64,000 nt of DNA from Escherichia coli (GCA_021307345.1 CP089930.1:124001-188000); one strand, 5' to 3'. Shown: positions 1-9,968, numbered from the stretch's first letter. Numbers and translations are program-made. The notes: generated by a model from the letters alone, not told the origin.

Positions 1-1
1 T

Positions 2-1009
2 TTTAACGATTTCATCCACGCCTTCCGTATGCAGGTATTTTTCGTTATTTCCGGATATTTTTCCTACATGCTGTTTTTGCGCTACCCGTTGAAAAAATGG
101 TGGAAAGTGCGCGTTGAACGCGTAGGGATCCCGATGTTAACGGCTATTCCCCTGCTCACCTTGCCGCAATTCATTATGCTGCAATATGTCAAGGGCAAAG
201 CGGAAAGCTGGCCTGGGCTATCATTGTATGACAAATATAATACTCTGGCCTGGGAGTTAATTTCACACCTGTGGTTTTTACTGGTGTTGGTCGTTATGAC
301 GACACTTTGCGTGTGGATATTTAAACGAATAAGAAATAATTTAGAAAATTCAGATAAGACAAATAAAACTTTCTCGATGGTTAAGCTATCGATACTATTT
401 TTCTGTCTGGGAATTGGCTATGCAGCAATAAGAAGAACGCTATTTATCGTTTATCCACCCATTTTAAGCGATGGCATGTTCAATTTTATTTTCATGCAGA
501 CGCTGTTTTATATGCCGTTCTTTATTCTCGGTGCGCTGGCTTTCATTTTTCCTAATCTAAAAGCCTTGTTTACCACACCGTCTCGTGGATGTACTCTCGC
601 GGCAGCACTGGCATTTGTTGCTTATTTGCTCAATCAACGCTACGGCAGCGGCGATGCCTGGATGTATGAAACCGAGTCAGTGATCACGATGGTGCTCGGC
701 CTGTGGATGGTGAATGTGGTCTTCTCCTTTGGCCACCGTTTGCTTAATTTCCAGTCAGCGCGGGTAACCTATTTTGTAAACGCGTCGCTATTTATTTATC
801 TGGTTCACCACCCGTTAACGCTCTTTTTCGGTGCTTACATCACTCCGCACATTACATCAAATCTGCTGGGTTTCCTCTGCGGTCTGATATTTGTGGTAGG
901 GATTGCGATAATTCTGTACGAAATTCATTTACGCATTCCGTTGTTGAAGTTTTTGTTCTCCGGCAAACCGATCGTAAAACGCGAGAATGACAAAGCGCCA
1001 GCTCGCTAA
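2..1009 (+). CDS. opgC: OpgC (MdoC), succinyltransferase of osmoregulated periplasmic glucans, 5' end outside window
   Basis: This is an inner-membrane acyltransferase that adds succinyl groups to osmoregulated periplasmic glucans. The reading frame is open from base 2, so the visible part starts inside the gene; about 50 N-terminal residues are missing compared with the usual 385. The visible protein has many hydrophobic segments (for example the [13 protein letters not shown] stretch near position 30) typical of the acyltransferase-3 family, and it ends in a basic cytoplasmic tail ([10 protein letters not shown]). It converges with clsC; only 7 bp separate the two stop codons. An internal ATG at 29 is not the true start. 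Confidence 0.95.
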   Translation, partial: FNDFIHAFRMQVFFVISGYFSYMLFLRYPLKKWWKVRVERVGIPMLTAIPLLTLPQFIMLQYVKGKAESWPGLSLYDKYNTLAWELISHLWFLLVLVVMTTLCVWIFKRIRNNLENSDKTNKTFSMVKLSILFFCLGIGYAAIRRTLFIVYPPILSDGMFNFIFMQTLFYMPFFILGALAFIFPNLKALFTTPSRGCTLAAALAFVAYLLNQRYGSGDAWMYETESVITMVLGLWMVNVVFSFGHRLLNFQSARVTYFVNASLFIYLVHHPLTLFFGAYITPHITSNLLGFLCGLIFVVGIAIILYEIHLRIPLLKFLFSGKPIVKRENDKAPAR

Positions 1010-1016
1010 ACCATAC

Positions 1017-2438
1017 TTACAATAACCATTCAACGGGCAATATTGACGCCAGTCTGACCATAACCCGCTTCCAGAAACTGGTGGCGGGTTCTTTTTTGAG
1101 GATAATTTCCTCCTTCCCATGGCGATCGACCCAGTTGATTCGTCCCCACCGATCCAGACGGAGCTGCCAGGCCGCATCATACTGGCTCTGAATAAAGCGT
1201 TTATCGATTAATTGTGCCAGCGTTTCGCTCTCTATCACGAAGCCCATTTCAGTATTGAGCAGCGTTGAACGCGGATCGAAATTGAATGAGCCAATAAACA
1301 CTATTTTGCCATCGACACTGAATGTTTTAGCATGAAGGCTTGCGCCGGAATTACCAGTTATACCGCGATCGTGCAACGTGCTGCTTTGTTCCCGCGTCGG
1401 TTTCAGTTCATATAACTCAACGCCATAGCGGAGCAATTTTTTGCGCCAGCGAGCATACCCGGCATGAACGACAGCGACATCGTTAGCGGCAAGTGAATTG
1501 GTTAAGATAGCTATCCTGACCCCTTTTCTGACCATTCGTAAAAGCTGCGCCACTCCCGCGCGCGTTGGCACAAAATAGGAAGAGATAATATCAATACGTT
1601 CGCTGGGGGAGCCCATGATATCGAACAGGCGCTGCGGTAACAGTGAATGCCGTTTTGCCTTGCCCTCCCCTTTTGCCGGATCATCACTTAATAAACGCGT
1701 TCTTGCCCAGATAAGCGGCAATGTTCCGTCAACCAGTTGATTTATAAACGGACTTAACTCCATTTGGCACAAATAGCGATGTGTCTCGGTGTCGTTGTAC
1801 CAGGACGCAGGTAGCTCAATACGGTCAGCCATTTCGCCATCGGGAACATCCAGCACCTGCTGCAACGGTGAAACTGATTTGCAATACCAGTAGCGGGCAA
1901 AATCATCGGCAACATCCTCAACAACCGGCCCTATTGCCAGGACATCTAAATCTGAAAAAAGTGGCTCTTCTCCCGCGCCGAAATAGGCATCGCCAACGTT
2001 GCGCCCGCCCACCAGCGTTACCACGCCATCGACGGTAAAACTTTTATTGTGCATACGACGATTGAGGCGGGAAAAATCGGTGATATAACCAAGCGGACGT
2101 AACAAGCGAAAAGAGAAAGGATTGAAAAGTCGAACTTCAATACGCGGGTGACTATCGAGCAAGCGTAAAATATCATCAAGACCGGGAGTATTATTGTCAT
2201 CCAGCAGCAAACGGACGCGAACGCCACGCTTCGCTGCGGCTAACAGAGCCGAAAACAGCAATCGCCCCGACATATCGTCCTGCCAGATGTAATACTGAAC
2301 ATCCAGCGTATGCTCCGCCATTTCTGCCAGACGATATCGTGCAGCAAACGCATCCAGACTTTTATCAAGGGGGAAAATGCCGCACTGCCCAGGATGTTGC
2401 GAGCACAGCGGCAGCACCGCGCTCGCCAGCCGGGGCAA
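1017..2438 (-). CDS. clsC: Cardiolipin synthase C
   Basis: This phospholipase-D superfamily enzyme makes cardiolipin from phosphatidylglycerol and phosphatidylethanolamine. Two HKD motifs are visible: MHNKSFTVDG in the N-terminal half and LHAKTFSVDG in the C-terminal half. The frame is open upstream to 2507 inside ymdB, but a TTG at 2438 lies 9 nt after an AAGGAG ribosome site and gives the family length of 473 residues. The ATG at 2447 sits directly against that site and is less likely. It is cotranscribed with ymdB, whose stop codon lies just upstream; YmdB is reported to raise ClsC activity. Confidence 0.93.
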   Translation of the reverse strand: MPRLASAVLPLCSQHPGQCGIFPLDKSLDAFAARYRLAEMAEHTLDVQYYIWQDDMSGRLLFSALLAAAKRGVRVRLLLDDNNTPGLDDILRLLDSHPRIEVRLFNPFSFRLLRPLGYITDFSRLNRRMHNKSFTVDGVVTLVGGRNVGDAYFGAGEEPLFSDLDVLAIGPVVEDVADDFARYWYCKSVSPLQQVLDVPDGEMADRIELPASWYNDTETHRYLCQMELSPFINQLVDGTLPLIWARTRLLSDDPAKGEGKAKRHSLLPQRLFDIMGSPSERIDIISSYFVPTRAGVAQLLRMVRKGVRIAILTNSLAANDVAVVHAGYARWRKKLLRYGVELYELKPTREQSSTLHDRGITGNSGASLHAKTFSVDGKIVFIGSFNFDPRSTLLNTEMGFVIESETLAQLIDKRFIQSQYDAAWQLRLDRWGRINWVDRHGKEEIILKKEPATSFWKRVMVRLASILPVEWLL

Positions 2439-2439
2439 A

Positions 2440-2973
2440 TCATTCATCTCCTTGTTGGGTAAGGAGTCTTTCGTAGAGGTGGACATTTTCTGCATCATAA
2501 CAGACAAAGTATACCTGCTCAGGCAAAGCGTGACGGGTAATAAATTCTGAAACGGTTTTTACTGCTATTTCAGCCGCTGCAGCACGCGGGTAACCATAAA
2601 CGCCGGTGCTGATGGCAGGAAATGCCACTGTCGCATAGCCGTTCGCCGCTACCAGTCGTAGACTATTGAGATAGGCATCCTGCAATAACTGGTCTTCGTT
2701 TTGTTCGCCACCGCGCCAGACAGGCCCAACGGTATGCACAACAGCTTTGGCAGGGAGATCGCCCGCAAGAGTAATCACTGCATGTCCCGTGGGGCAATCG
2801 CCCTGTTGCTGGCGAACTTTCAAACAGGCATCCAGCAACGCCGGGCCGGCTGCGCGATGAATAGCGCCATCAACGCCGCCGCCCCCCATTAATGACGGAT
2901 TAGCCGCATTAACAATAACATCAACGGCTAGTTTAGTAATATCACCCTGCACAACATGAATACGCGATTTCAT
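2440..2973 (-). CDS. ymdB: YmdB, macrodomain O-acetyl-ADP-ribose deacetylase and RNase III modulator
   Basis: This is a 177-residue single macrodomain protein. The ADP-ribose-binding signature is clear: [20 protein letters not shown] in the first 45 residues, followed by the glycine-rich STGVYGYP loop. In E. coli it removes the acetyl group of O-acetyl-ADP-ribose and also binds and inhibits RNase III under stress. The gene is first in a two-gene unit with clsC, which begins at its stop codon. Length and start agree with the family. Confidence 0.95.
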   Translation of the reverse strand: MKSRIHVVQGDITKLAVDVIVNAANPSLMGGGGVDGAIHRAAGPALLDACLKVRQQQGDCPTGHAVITLAGDLPAKAVVHTVGPVWRGGEQNEDQLLQDAYLNSLRLVAANGYATVAFPAISTGVYGYPRAAAAEIAVKTVSEFITRHALPEQVYFVCYDAENVHLYERLLTQQGDE

Positions 2974-3067
2974 AACGCCTCCTTACACCCTCTTGTTTCT
3001 TAAGTGTACAGCAGTGTTTTTAGGTAAATCGCATTTTTCTTGTCAGCAACGTGAGTAGTTCAGAAAC

Positions 3068-3379
3068 TTAGTTATATTCGATGTTCATCACAGCCAGCTT
3101 TTTCTGCTCATCAAGATACTGCACTTTTACTGAGGCAATTTGCGCATTTTTAACTTTGCCACTCATTAACTCTTTGCTGGAATACGTTTTGCTCTGTACT
3201 GGACCATTTTGCATACAGGTCATTTCAACTGGCGTTTGCAAAGAGCTCACGTCACACGCGGGTTCCACGATTTGACCATAAAAATGAATCACGCCACCTT
3301 GCGCATTGCTTTCCGCTGTTGCAAAGAAAGGAAAAACCAGGCTGCCGAGCATAAGGGAGTTTAACAACGGTCTGAACAT
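3068..3379 (-). CDS. ymdA: YmdA, small predicted periplasmic protein
   Basis: This 103-residue protein of unknown function begins with a Sec-type signal peptide (hydrophobic stretch ending near ATAESNA). Two cysteines in the mature part (ACDVSS and MTCMQ) could form a disulfide. The VEPACDVSS pattern resembles the N-terminal region of fimbrial subunits, so a pilin-like fold is possible, but no function is established. It lies alone between ymdB and the csgBAC operon, on the same strand as both. Confidence 0.85.
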   Translation of the reverse strand: MFRPLLNSLMLGSLVFPFFATAESNAQGGVIHFYGQIVEPACDVSSLQTPVEMTCMQNGPVQSKTYSSKELMSGKVKNAQIASVKVQYLDEQKKLAVMNIEYN

Positions 3380-3495
3380 CTATTCTGTTTCCTCAATGAT
3401 TAATCATCCTTGAGGGGGTTATCCATGCTTTCAGGTTGGTCGATTCGCATCAGACCGTTCTCTTCCGGCTCGTTTTATGCTCAACTATTAATACA

Positions 3496-3828
3496 TTAAG
3501 ACTTTCCTGAAGAGGGCGGCCATTGTTGTGATAAATGAAGTGACTGTCCATCAGAAACCGTAACAACTATTTTCACCCGATCGTCCGGGGAAATATTTAA
3601 ACTCAACTTCGTCAAGGCAATGGGTTGATTAGCGGGTAATGAAAGGGTCTTTTCTTGCTTCGTCTGACTTTGTCCCGAACTGCCTTCGCGTAGTGACAAT
3701 ATCTGAACCCGGCACAAGCATGATTGCGTAAGAGTAACTTCAGGAATAATGGTGTACATGTCACCTTGCTGGGTTGTATTAAAGGTTATCTGGCTGGAAA
3801 GTGCCGCGAGAAGTAATAACGCGTTCAT
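3496..3828 (-). CDS. csgC: CsgC, periplasmic inhibitor of curli amyloid formation
   Basis: This 110-residue periplasmic protein keeps CsgA from polymerising inside the cell. It starts with a short signal peptide (LLLLAALSSQ) and carries the redox-type CLC motif at about residues 37-39 of the precursor. It is the last gene of csgBAC; a strong hairpin between csgA and csgC (3841-3864) probably reduces its transcription relative to csgA. Length matches the known protein. Confidence 0.95.
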   Translation of the reverse strand: MNALLLLAALSSQITFNTTQQGDMYTIIPEVTLTQSCLCRVQILSLREGSSGQSQTKQEKTLSLPANQPIALTKLSLNISPDDRVKIVVTVSDGQSLHLSQQWPPSSGKS

Positions 3829-3840
3829 ACTATTCTCCCG

Positions 3841-3864
3841 AAAAAAAACAGGGCTTGCGCCCTG
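3841..3864 (-). terminator. csgA-csgC intergenic hairpin terminator
   Basis: A 6-bp GC-rich stem (cagggc/gccctg) with a 4-nt loop is followed, reading on the minus strand, by a run of eight T. It lies between the csgA stop and the csgC start, so it should attenuate transcription after the highly expressed major subunit gene. Confidence 0.8.
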
Positions 3865-3886
3865 TTTCTGTCATACAAATTCTGTA

Positions 3887-4345
3887 TTAGTACTGATGAG
3901 CGGTCGCGTTGTTACCAAAGCCAACCTGAGTTACGTTGACGCTGGAGTTAGATGCAGTCTGGTCAACTGCTGCACCGTTGCCACCACCGAACTGTTTAAC
4001 AGTCATTTCAGAGTTTTTACCGTTCCACTGATCAAGAGTGGCGCTGTTACCGAAGCCACGCTGGGTCAGTTCAATTGAGCTGTCATCAGAACCTTGTCCT
4101 ACGTCCGCGCCGTTACCGCCGCCGTGCTGGGTAATAGTCAGATCAGAGTTGCGGGCATCAGCCTGCAATGCAACAGCAGAGTTACCGCCACCGTACTGAT
4201 AAATATTCAGCTCTGAATTCGGGCCGCTGTTATTGCCGCCACCACCGTGGTTGCCGCCGCCACCGCCGTACTGAGGAATAGAACCTGCCAGAGCGCTACC
4301 GGAGAATACGATTGCTGCAATTGCTGCTACTTTTAAAAGTTTCAT
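3887..4345 (-). CDS. csgA: CsgA, major curlin subunit
   Basis: This is the main structural subunit of the curli amyloid fibre. It has a Sec signal peptide ending at SALA, then an N-terminal secretion segment rich in glycine and asparagine, then five imperfect amyloid repeats with the SxxxxxQxGxxNxxxxxQ pattern. The protein is 152 residues, one more than the K-12 form as I recall it, because of an extra glycine in the YGGGGGNHGGGG stretch; residues after the signal peptide (SIPQ) also differ. Nothing suggests loss of function. It is cotranscribed with csgB upstream. Confidence 0.97.
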   Translation of the reverse strand: MKLLKVAAIAAIVFSGSALAGSIPQYGGGGGNHGGGGNNSGPNSELNIYQYGGGNSAVALQADARNSDLTITQHGGGNGADVGQGSDDSSIELTQRGFGNSATLDQWNGKNSEMTVKQFGGGNGAAVDQTASNSSVNVTQVGFGNNATAHQY

Positions 4346-4385
4346 GTAAAACCCCCATCGGATTGATTTAAAAGTCGAATGGAAA

Positions 4386-4841
4386 TTAACGTTGTGTCAC
4401 GCGAATAGCCATTTGCGACTGTCTCTGCACTACAATTGCCGTTTTTTGAGTACCATGCTGCGTAATATTTGCTTTATTACCAGAACCTTTCTGGATAATC
4501 ATTGCAGTATTACCATATGCGCCTTGCGAAATACTGGCATCGTTGGCATTGCCCGCCTGATCAATATATGCAAGGTTATAATCTCCTGTCTGGTCAATCT
4601 TTGCCCGGTTGCTATTACCCTCTTGCGAAACAACCGACAAAAGTTTTGAGCCTCCCTGCCGTAACTGTGCACTATTATTAGTACCAGCTTGACCAACTAT
4701 GGCTGCCTGATTAAATGAAGACTTACTCAATTCATTTACCGCTAAGTTATATTCTGAATTAGCTAAATCATAACCTGCTGCGGCTGCAATCCCAGGCGCA
4801 CCCAGTATTGTTAACATCACAAATAACAATTTGTTTTTCAT
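4386..4841 (-). CDS. csgB: CsgB, curli nucleator subunit
   Basis: This minor curlin nucleates CsgA polymerisation on the cell surface. It has a signal peptide ending at IAAA and five curlin repeats with Gln/Asn ladders; the last repeat is basic (VVQRQSQMAIRVTQR), as in the known nucleator, where this repeat anchors the protein to the cell. The ATG at 4841 gives 151 residues; an upstream in-frame ATG at 4868 would precede the signal peptide and is rejected. It is the first gene of csgBAC, expressed from the intergenic region shared with csgD. Confidence 0.96.
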   Translation of the reverse strand: MKNKLLFVMLTILGAPGIAAAAGYDLANSEYNLAVNELSKSSFNQAAIVGQAGTNNSAQLRQGGSKLLSVVSQEGNSNRAKIDQTGDYNLAYIDQAGNANDASISQGAYGNTAMIIQKGSGNKANITQHGTQKTAIVVQRQSQMAIRVTQR

Positions 4842-5597
4842 GTTGTCACCCTGGACCTGGTCGTACATTTAAGAAATTAAATCATTTCAACTTGGTTGTT
4901 AACGCAAACCGTTTTTTGTTAACGCTGCGTTACGATGGAAAGTATGTCTGCGGAAATATTTTTAATAACTCACCCGCGCGTTGTATTTTTCTTTTTTTGT
5001 TCATACCAAAGTATTAAAACTCGCGCAAATACGCTGTTATTTACGCAAAAATTATTTTGTTTTCTTTTAAAGTACCGTTTTTTGACAGCAAAAAATCGAC
5101 AGTCAGCCTTCCTTCATGATTCGCGAAGATTACGTCGATATGTCTGTTTGACAAGCCGTGACAAACATCGTCTTTTTACGGCAAAAAATTGTCCATGGGC
5201 AACATCAGAGAAAGTAAGAAATTTTCACACGACAAAAGAACTATGTGAAAATAATTTTTATATGGATAATTATGTACTTAGCGTAATTTGTATGACTTTT
5301 TAAAATTGTGCAATAAAAGCCATATGTACAACTTTTCTATCAATTCTAAACTCCACAATCACGCTGCATTAACATTTTAAAATTCCAGATTACATTTTGT
5401 TACACGTTTAACACTTGATTTAAGATTTGTAATGGCTAGATTGAAATCAGATGTAATCCATTAGTTTTATATTTTACCCATTTAGGGTTGATTTATTACT
5501 ACACACAGCAGTGCAACATCTGTCAGTACTTCTGGTGCCTCTATTTTATAAAGGCAGCTGTCAGGTGTGCGATTAATAAAAAAAGCGGGGTTTCATC
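4842..5597. promoter_or_regulatory. csgB-csgD divergent regulatory region (756 bp)
   Basis: This long AT-rich intergenic region separates the two divergent curli operons, with a length typical of E. coli. It is known in the species as a target of OmpR, CpxR, IHF, H-NS, RstA and CsgD. The visible supported site is a CsgD box near csgB (separate entry). The last 150 bp before csgD form its long 5' leader with hairpin potential (around 5551-5570), where several small RNAs are known to act. Open frames inside it lack coding character. Confidence 0.85.
4966..4976 (-). promoter_or_regulatory. CsgD-binding box upstream of csgB
   Basis: On the minus strand this reads CGGGTGAGTTA, an exact match to the published CsgD consensus CGGGKGAGNKA. 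It lies 125 bp upstream of the csgB start, where CsgD activates csgBAC. Confidence 0.75.
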
Positions 5598-6248
5598 ATG
5601 TTTAATGAAGTCCATAGTATTCATGGTCATACATTACTGTTGATCACTAAACCTTCTTTGCAGGCGACCGCGTTATTGCAGCATTTAAAACAATCGCTGG
5701 CAATCACAGGAAAACTGCATAATATTCAACGTTCTCTGGACGATATATCTTCTGGCTGCATTATTCTGTTGGATATGATGGAAGCAGATAAAAAGCTCAT
5801 TCATTACTGGCAGGATACATTAAGCAGAAAACACAACAACATTAAAACGCTGTTGTTAAATACTCCAGATGATTACCCGTACCGCGACATTGAAAACTGG
5901 CCGCATATCAATGGTGTTTTTTACGCCATGGAGGATCAAGAACGCGTAGTCAATGGGTTGCAAGGCGTCTTACGTGGTGAATGCTACTTTACGCAAAAGC
6001 TTGCCAGTTACTTGATTACACATTCCGGTAACTATCGTTATAACAGCACGGAATCTGCCCTCCTTACTCATAGGGAAAAAGAGATCCTTAATAAGCTGCG
6101 TATCGGCGCCTCCAATAACGAGATTGCTCGTTCGCTGTTCATCAGCGAAAACACGGTAAAAACGCATCTTTATAATCTTTTCAAAAAGATAGCAGTTAAA
6201 AACCGAACACAAGCGGTCTCATGGGCAAACGATAACCTCAGGCGATAA
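5598..6248 (+). CDS. csgD: CsgD, LuxR-family master regulator of curli and biofilm
   Basis: This 216-residue transcription factor activates csgBAC and biofilm matrix genes. It has an N-terminal receiver-like domain without the usual acidic phosphorylation set, and a C-terminal LuxR helix-turn-helix at about residues 150-210 ([12 protein letters not shown], then [19 protein letters not shown]). The gene is intact. It heads csgDEFG, and csgE begins 4 bp after its stop. Confidence 0.97.
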   Translation: MFNEVHSIHGHTLLLITKPSLQATALLQHLKQSLAITGKLHNIQRSLDDISSGCIILLDMMEADKKLIHYWQDTLSRKHNNIKTLLLNTPDDYPYRDIENWPHINGVFYAMEDQERVVNGLQGVLRGECYFTQKLASYLITHSGNYRYNSTESALLTHREKEILNKLRIGASNNEIARSLFISENTVKTHLYNLFKKIAVKNRTQAVSWANDNLRR

Positions 6249-6252
6249 AGCC

Positions 6253-6642
6253 ATGAAACGTTATTTATGCTGGATTGTAGCAGTAGAACTTCTCTTCGCT
6301 GCGGGAAATGTTCACGCCGTTGAAGTAGAAGTACCGGGATTGTTAACTGACCATACTGTTTCCTCTATTGGCCATGATTTTTACCGTGCCTTTAGTGATA
6401 AATGGGAAAGTGACTACACCGGTAACTTAACAATTAATGAAAGACCCAGTGCACGATGGGGAAGCTGGATCACAATAACGGTGAATCAGGACGTTATTTT
6501 CCAGACATTTTTATTCCCATTGAAAAGAGACTTCGAGAAAACTGTTGTCTTTGCACTGATTCAAACTGAAGAAGCACTAAATCGTCGCCAGATAAATCAG
6601 GCGTTATTGAGTACGGGCGATTTGGCGCATGATGAATTTTAA
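6253..6642 (+). CDS. csgE: CsgE, curli secretion specificity factor
   Basis: This 129-residue periplasmic protein caps the CsgG channel and gives it substrate specificity for curlins. A signal peptide ends near NVHA. The mature protein is mixed alpha/beta and of family length. It is second in csgDEFG, closely spaced after csgD and before csgF. Confidence 0.96.
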   Translation: MKRYLCWIVAVELLFAAGNVHAVEVEVPGLLTDHTVSSIGHDFYRAFSDKWESDYTGNLTINERPSARWGSWITITVNQDVIFQTFLFPLKRDFEKTVVFALIQTEEALNRRQINQALLSTGDLAHDEF

Positions 6643-6666
6643 ATAAAAAATTGTTCGGAGGCTGCA

Positions 6667-7083
6667 ATGCGTGTCAAACATGCAGTAGTTCTACTCATGC
6701 TTATTTCACCATTAAGTTGGGCAGGAAATATGACTTTCCAGTTCCGCAATCCAAACTTTGGTGGTAACCCGAATAACGGCGCTTTTTTATTAAATAGTGC
6801 CCAGGCGCAGAACTCGTATAAAGATCCGAGCTATGACGATGACTTTGGTATTGAAACGCCATCGGCGTTAGATAACTTTACTCAGGCCATTCAGTCCCAA
6901 ATTTTAGGTGGACTGTTGTCGAATATTAACACGGGTCAGCCAGGGAGAATGGTGACCAATGAATATATTGTTGATATTGCCAACCGCGATGGTCAATTGC
7001 AGTTGAATGTGACGGATCGCAAGACAGGACAAACCTCGACCATCCAGGTTTCGGGTTTACAAAATAACTCAACCGATTTTTAA
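6667..7083 (+). CDS. csgF: CsgF, curli assembly factor
   Basis: This 138-residue secreted factor lines the CsgG pore with its N-terminus and couples secretion to CsgB nucleation at the surface. The signal peptide ends at LSWA; the mature N-terminus [14 protein letters not shown] is the known CsgG-binding segment. A clear ribosome site (GGAG) precedes the ATG. It is third in csgDEFG. Confidence 0.96.
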   Translation: MRVKHAVVLLMLISPLSWAGNMTFQFRNPNFGGNPNNGAFLLNSAQAQNSYKDPSYDDDFGIETPSALDNFTQAIQSQILGGLLSNINTGQPGRMVTNEYIVDIANRDGQLQLNVTDRKTGQTSTIQVSGLQNNSTDF

Positions 7084-7109
7084 GCCCCAGCTTCATAAGG
7101 AAAATAATC

Positions 7110-7943
7110 ATGCAGCGCTTATTTGTTTTGGTTGCCGTCATGTTGCTGAGCGGATGCTTAACCGCCCCACCTAAAGAAGCCGCCAGACCGACATTAATGC
7201 CTCGTGCCCAGAGCTACAAAGATTTGACCCACCTGCCAGCGCCAACGGGTAAGATCTTTGTTTCGGTATACAACATTCAGGACGAAACCGGGCAATTTAA
7301 ACCCTACCCGGCGAGTAACTTCTCCACTGCTGTTCCGCAAAGCGCCACTGCGATGCTGGTCACGGCATTGAAAGATTCTCGCTGGTTTATACCGCTGGAA
7401 CGTCAGGGCTTACAAAACCTGCTCAACGAACGCAAGATTATTCGTGCGGCACAGGAAAACGGCACTGTCGCGGTAAACAACCGAATCCCGCTTCAATCGT
7501 TGACCGCAGCCAATATCATGGTTGAAGGCTCTATTATTGGTTATGAAAGCAACGTCAAATCGGGCGGTGTTGGGGCGAGATATTTTGGTATTGGTGCAGA
7601 TACGCAATACCAACTTGATCAGATTGCCGTGAACCTGCGCGTCGTCAATGTAAGTACCGGTGAGATCCTCTCTTCGGTGAACACCAGTAAGACGATCCTT
7701 TCCTATGAAGTCCAGGCGGGTGTCTTCCGCTTTATTGACTACCAGCGGTTACTGGAAGGGGAAGTGGGTTATACCTCTAACGAACCGGTTATGCTCTGTC
7801 TAATGTCCGCCATCGAAACAGGCGTTATCTTCCTGATTAACGACGGCATCGACCGTGGCTTGTGGGATTTACAGAATAAATCAGAGCGGCAGAATGACAT
7901 TCTGGTGAAATACCGTCACTTATCAGTACCACCGGAATCCTGA
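7110..7943 (+). CDS. csgG: CsgG, curli outer-membrane secretion channel lipoprotein
   Basis: This 277-residue lipoprotein forms the nonameric outer-membrane pore that exports CsgA and CsgB. The lipobox LLSGC places the lipidated cysteine at residue 16, followed by the conserved start of the mature protein. It is the last gene of csgDEFG, with a hairpin terminator just after its stop. Confidence 0.97.
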   Translation: MQRLFVLVAVMLLSGCLTAPPKEAARPTLMPRAQSYKDLTHLPAPTGKIFVSVYNIQDETGQFKPYPASNFSTAVPQSATAMLVTALKDSRWFIPLERQGLQNLLNERKIIRAAQENGTVAVNNRIPLQSLTAANIMVEGSIIGYESNVKSGGVGARYFGIGADTQYQLDQIAVNLRVVNVSTGEILSSVNTSKTILSYEVQAGVFRFIDYQRLLEGEVGYTSNEPVMLCLMSAIETGVIFLINDGIDRGLWDLQNKSERQNDILVKYRHLSVPPES

Positions 7944-7950
7944 TACATAA

Positions 7951-7975
7951 AAAAGCCGGAGTTTATTCCGGCCCT
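7951..7975. terminator. Terminator between csgG and ycdZ
   Basis: A 6-bp stem gccgga/tccggc with a 6-nt loop is flanked by an A-run on the left and a short CCCTTT tail on the right. It lies 8 bp after csgG and could also serve ycdZ on the other strand, where the A-run becomes a T-run. Confidence 0.65.
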
Positions 7976-8005
7976 TTACGATTCAATCTAAAGCGTGAGT
8001 GCTCC

Positions 8006-8497
8006 TCACGCTTTATTTTTGACTTGTTGCTCACGGTGAGCGGACTTAGCACTGCGCGCCGCCAGCCAAAGACCGCTGTTTTTCATTGCGTAACCAAACA
8101 CCAGCCCAAGCGCCAGCGAAGGTAGCACCAGCTTCCAGTTCCCTTGCCCGGCAAACGTCGCACATGCGCCAATAAACGTCCCCGGAACAAACGACAACAA
8201 TACCTGTTTCGCCTGAATACACATCAGAAAAGCGACAATACCGGTTATGACATAACCGAGAATTTCCAGATGTGATGCCAGAGCACTGCCGTAAATAATA
8301 ACCATCGCCCACACCACGCCGCTAAGCAGTGTTGCAGCGGAAATAGCCAGCCCTTTTAGCCCACCTTGCGGACAGGCAAAGTAGGCCGTACAGCCCAGGA
8401 AACCTGCCCAGCTAAGTAAGCCAAGGGAAACAGCCACCCAGCCCCAGATACCGGAGAGAATGCCTGTTGTGATTGCAATAGAGAGAAGTATGTTCAT
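8006..8497 (-). CDS. ycdZ: YcdZ, DUF1097-type inner-membrane protein
   Basis: This 163-residue protein of unknown function has about five hydrophobic membrane segments and a basic C-terminal tail (ARSAKSAHREQQVKNKA). The ATG at 8497 is the known start; the frame is open upstream to 8545, but those residues would add a weak leader. It is on the same strand as ycdY and ycdX but separated from ycdY by about 100 bp, so it may have its own promoter. Confidence 0.88.
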   Translation of the reverse strand: MNILLSIAITTGILSGIWGWVAVSLGLLSWAGFLGCTAYFACPQGGLKGLAISAATLLSGVVWAMVIIYGSALASHLEILGYVITGIVAFLMCIQAKQVLLSFVPGTFIGACATFAGQGNWKLVLPSLALGLVFGYAMKNSGLWLAARSAKSAHREQQVKNKA

Positions 8498-8598
8498 GCC
8501 GCGCATAATAGCAGAAAACGCGACTATGAATGAGATCGAGCACACATTTTATGCAACAGCTATATATAGATTGCAGTAATGAGTGATTCCGATCACAT

Positions 8599-9153
8599 TT
8601 ATTCCTCTGATTCTTCCTCAAGTTCATCCCACATTGCGCTGATTGCATCGCGGGTTAGCGGTGCCATGGTGCGCCAGAACGGTGTAGTCGCATGAGCCTC
8701 AACTTTACCGAGAAATGCGCCGCACCAGGGCAACAGATACTCGCTAAACAGTGTTTCCAGAGCTTCGCTTTCATCCTCTGTTGACTGATCTTCCAGCCAG
8801 GAAGCGGCCAGCAGCAAAGTACCAATGTGATCGGCTGGCGTATCCGCTAACGGCATACCGCGTTCGGAAAGGAAAGTACGGACTTCTGTTTCTGTGGCGC
8901 CCTCAACCCAGGTGCTGCGATAAGGTGAAACTGCGCATTCATCACCGACGAATAATGCATTGTAATCGGCAGAAACTTGCGCCATATCACAGCTTTTCTG
9001 CAAACGCGCCAGCAATTCATCCTGTTCCAGCGGCCAGTTCGCCGCCAGTTTCCCTTCACGAATTAAGGTAAACAGCGGAACCAGTAAAGGATCCTGCGGT
9101 TGACGGTAATAGAGCGAACCCAGCACACGACACAGGATAGAAAACTCGTTCAT
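8599..9153 (-). CDS. ycdY: YcdY, TorD/DmsD-family redox enzyme maturation chaperone
   Basis: This 184-residue all-helical protein belongs to the TorD-like chaperone family. In E. coli it assists metal loading of the neighbouring phosphatase YcdX and affects swarming motility. The family signature EPADHIG-like segment appears as TPADHIGTLL at about residues 102-111, and an acidic C-terminal tail follows. It is immediately downstream of ycdX (23 bp gap), which fits a chaperone and client pair. Confidence 0.93.
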   Translation of the reverse strand: MNEFSILCRVLGSLYYRQPQDPLLVPLFTLIREGKLAANWPLEQDELLARLQKSCDMAQVSADYNALFVGDECAVSPYRSTWVEGATETEVRTFLSERGMPLADTPADHIGTLLLAASWLEDQSTEDESEALETLFSEYLLPWCGAFLGKVEAHATTPFWRTMAPLTRDAISAMWDELEEESEE

Positions 9154-9176
9154 TAATTTATTTCCGTTAATAGCAA

Positions 9177-9914
9177 TTAAAGATCAGCAAATTCCGCAAT
9201 CGGCGCCATGCCGCGAGATTCAAGGAAATTCAGCAAACGGCGTGGCGAAACATTCAATATTCTCTCTTCCGGAAAATCCACTGCGTCGAGGATCTTACGG
9301 CATTCTTCAAAATCGCCCATGGTAAAAGCGGTATGAGAATCCGATCCTAACGCGACCCAACCTCCGGCATCGCGCACCGCAGCGGCAACCGCACGGCAGT
9401 TATCTTCACTGCCCTTACGCGAATGTAAGAATGAGGAGTTATTGATTTCCAGCGCCACCTGATACTTAGCAGCAGCTTCAGCAACAGCTTTAAAATCAAT
9501 TGGATATCGTGGATTTCCGGGATGGCTAACCACGTGCACATGCCCACTCGCCATCGCGGCAATCATGGCCTGAGTATTCGTAGCTTCATCATGCGGCGCA
9601 AAAACCGGTTCATGAAAACCAGCAATGATCAGATCCAGCGAGTCAAACATTTTGCCGCTGCAATCAATTTCACCATCAATATTTTTGATATTGGCTTCGA
9701 TGCCACGCAGGATCCCCACCCCATCGACGACTCGCGGCCAGATACGCATATTAATGAAGTGCCAGTGATGCGGTGCATCTTCCATATCAGGGCCATGATC
9801 GGTGATCGCAAAAAGTTTAATGCCTTTCTGTTTGGCCTGGGCAATGTAATCACTTAATGTGCTATATGCATGTGTACTGGCAACGGTATGCATATGAAGG
9901 TCGACGGGATACAT
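9177..9914 (-). CDS. ycdX: YcdX, PHP-domain zinc phosphatase
   Basis: This 245-residue PHP-family metal-dependent phosphatase carries the N-terminal metal ligands DLHMHT (H7, H9), further ligands ITDHG and SHPGNPRYP, and the C-terminal ALGSDSH motif that completes the trinuclear zinc site. It has been linked to swarming. Its partner ycdY follows directly. Length and start agree with the known protein. Confidence 0.95.
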   Translation of the reverse strand: MYPVDLHMHTVASTHAYSTLSDYIAQAKQKGIKLFAITDHGPDMEDAPHHWHFINMRIWPRVVDGVGILRGIEANIKNIDGEIDCSGKMFDSLDLIIAGFHEPVFAPHDEATNTQAMIAAMASGHVHVVSHPGNPRYPIDFKAVAEAAAKYQVALEINNSSFLHSRKGSEDNCRAVAAAVRDAGGWVALGSDSHTAFTMGDFEECRKILDAVDFPEERILNVSPRRLLNFLESRGMAPIAEFADL

Positions 9915-9968
9915 AACTCTCTCCTGTATTCAATTCCCGCCAAGGATAGCAGGAATCCGTATGGTTTA

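Noticed and set aside
4935-5303. 122-codon ORF inside the csgB-csgD intergenic region
   Set aside because: It lies in known regulatory DNA, has a composition unlike a gene and no ribosome site; it contains the CsgD box.
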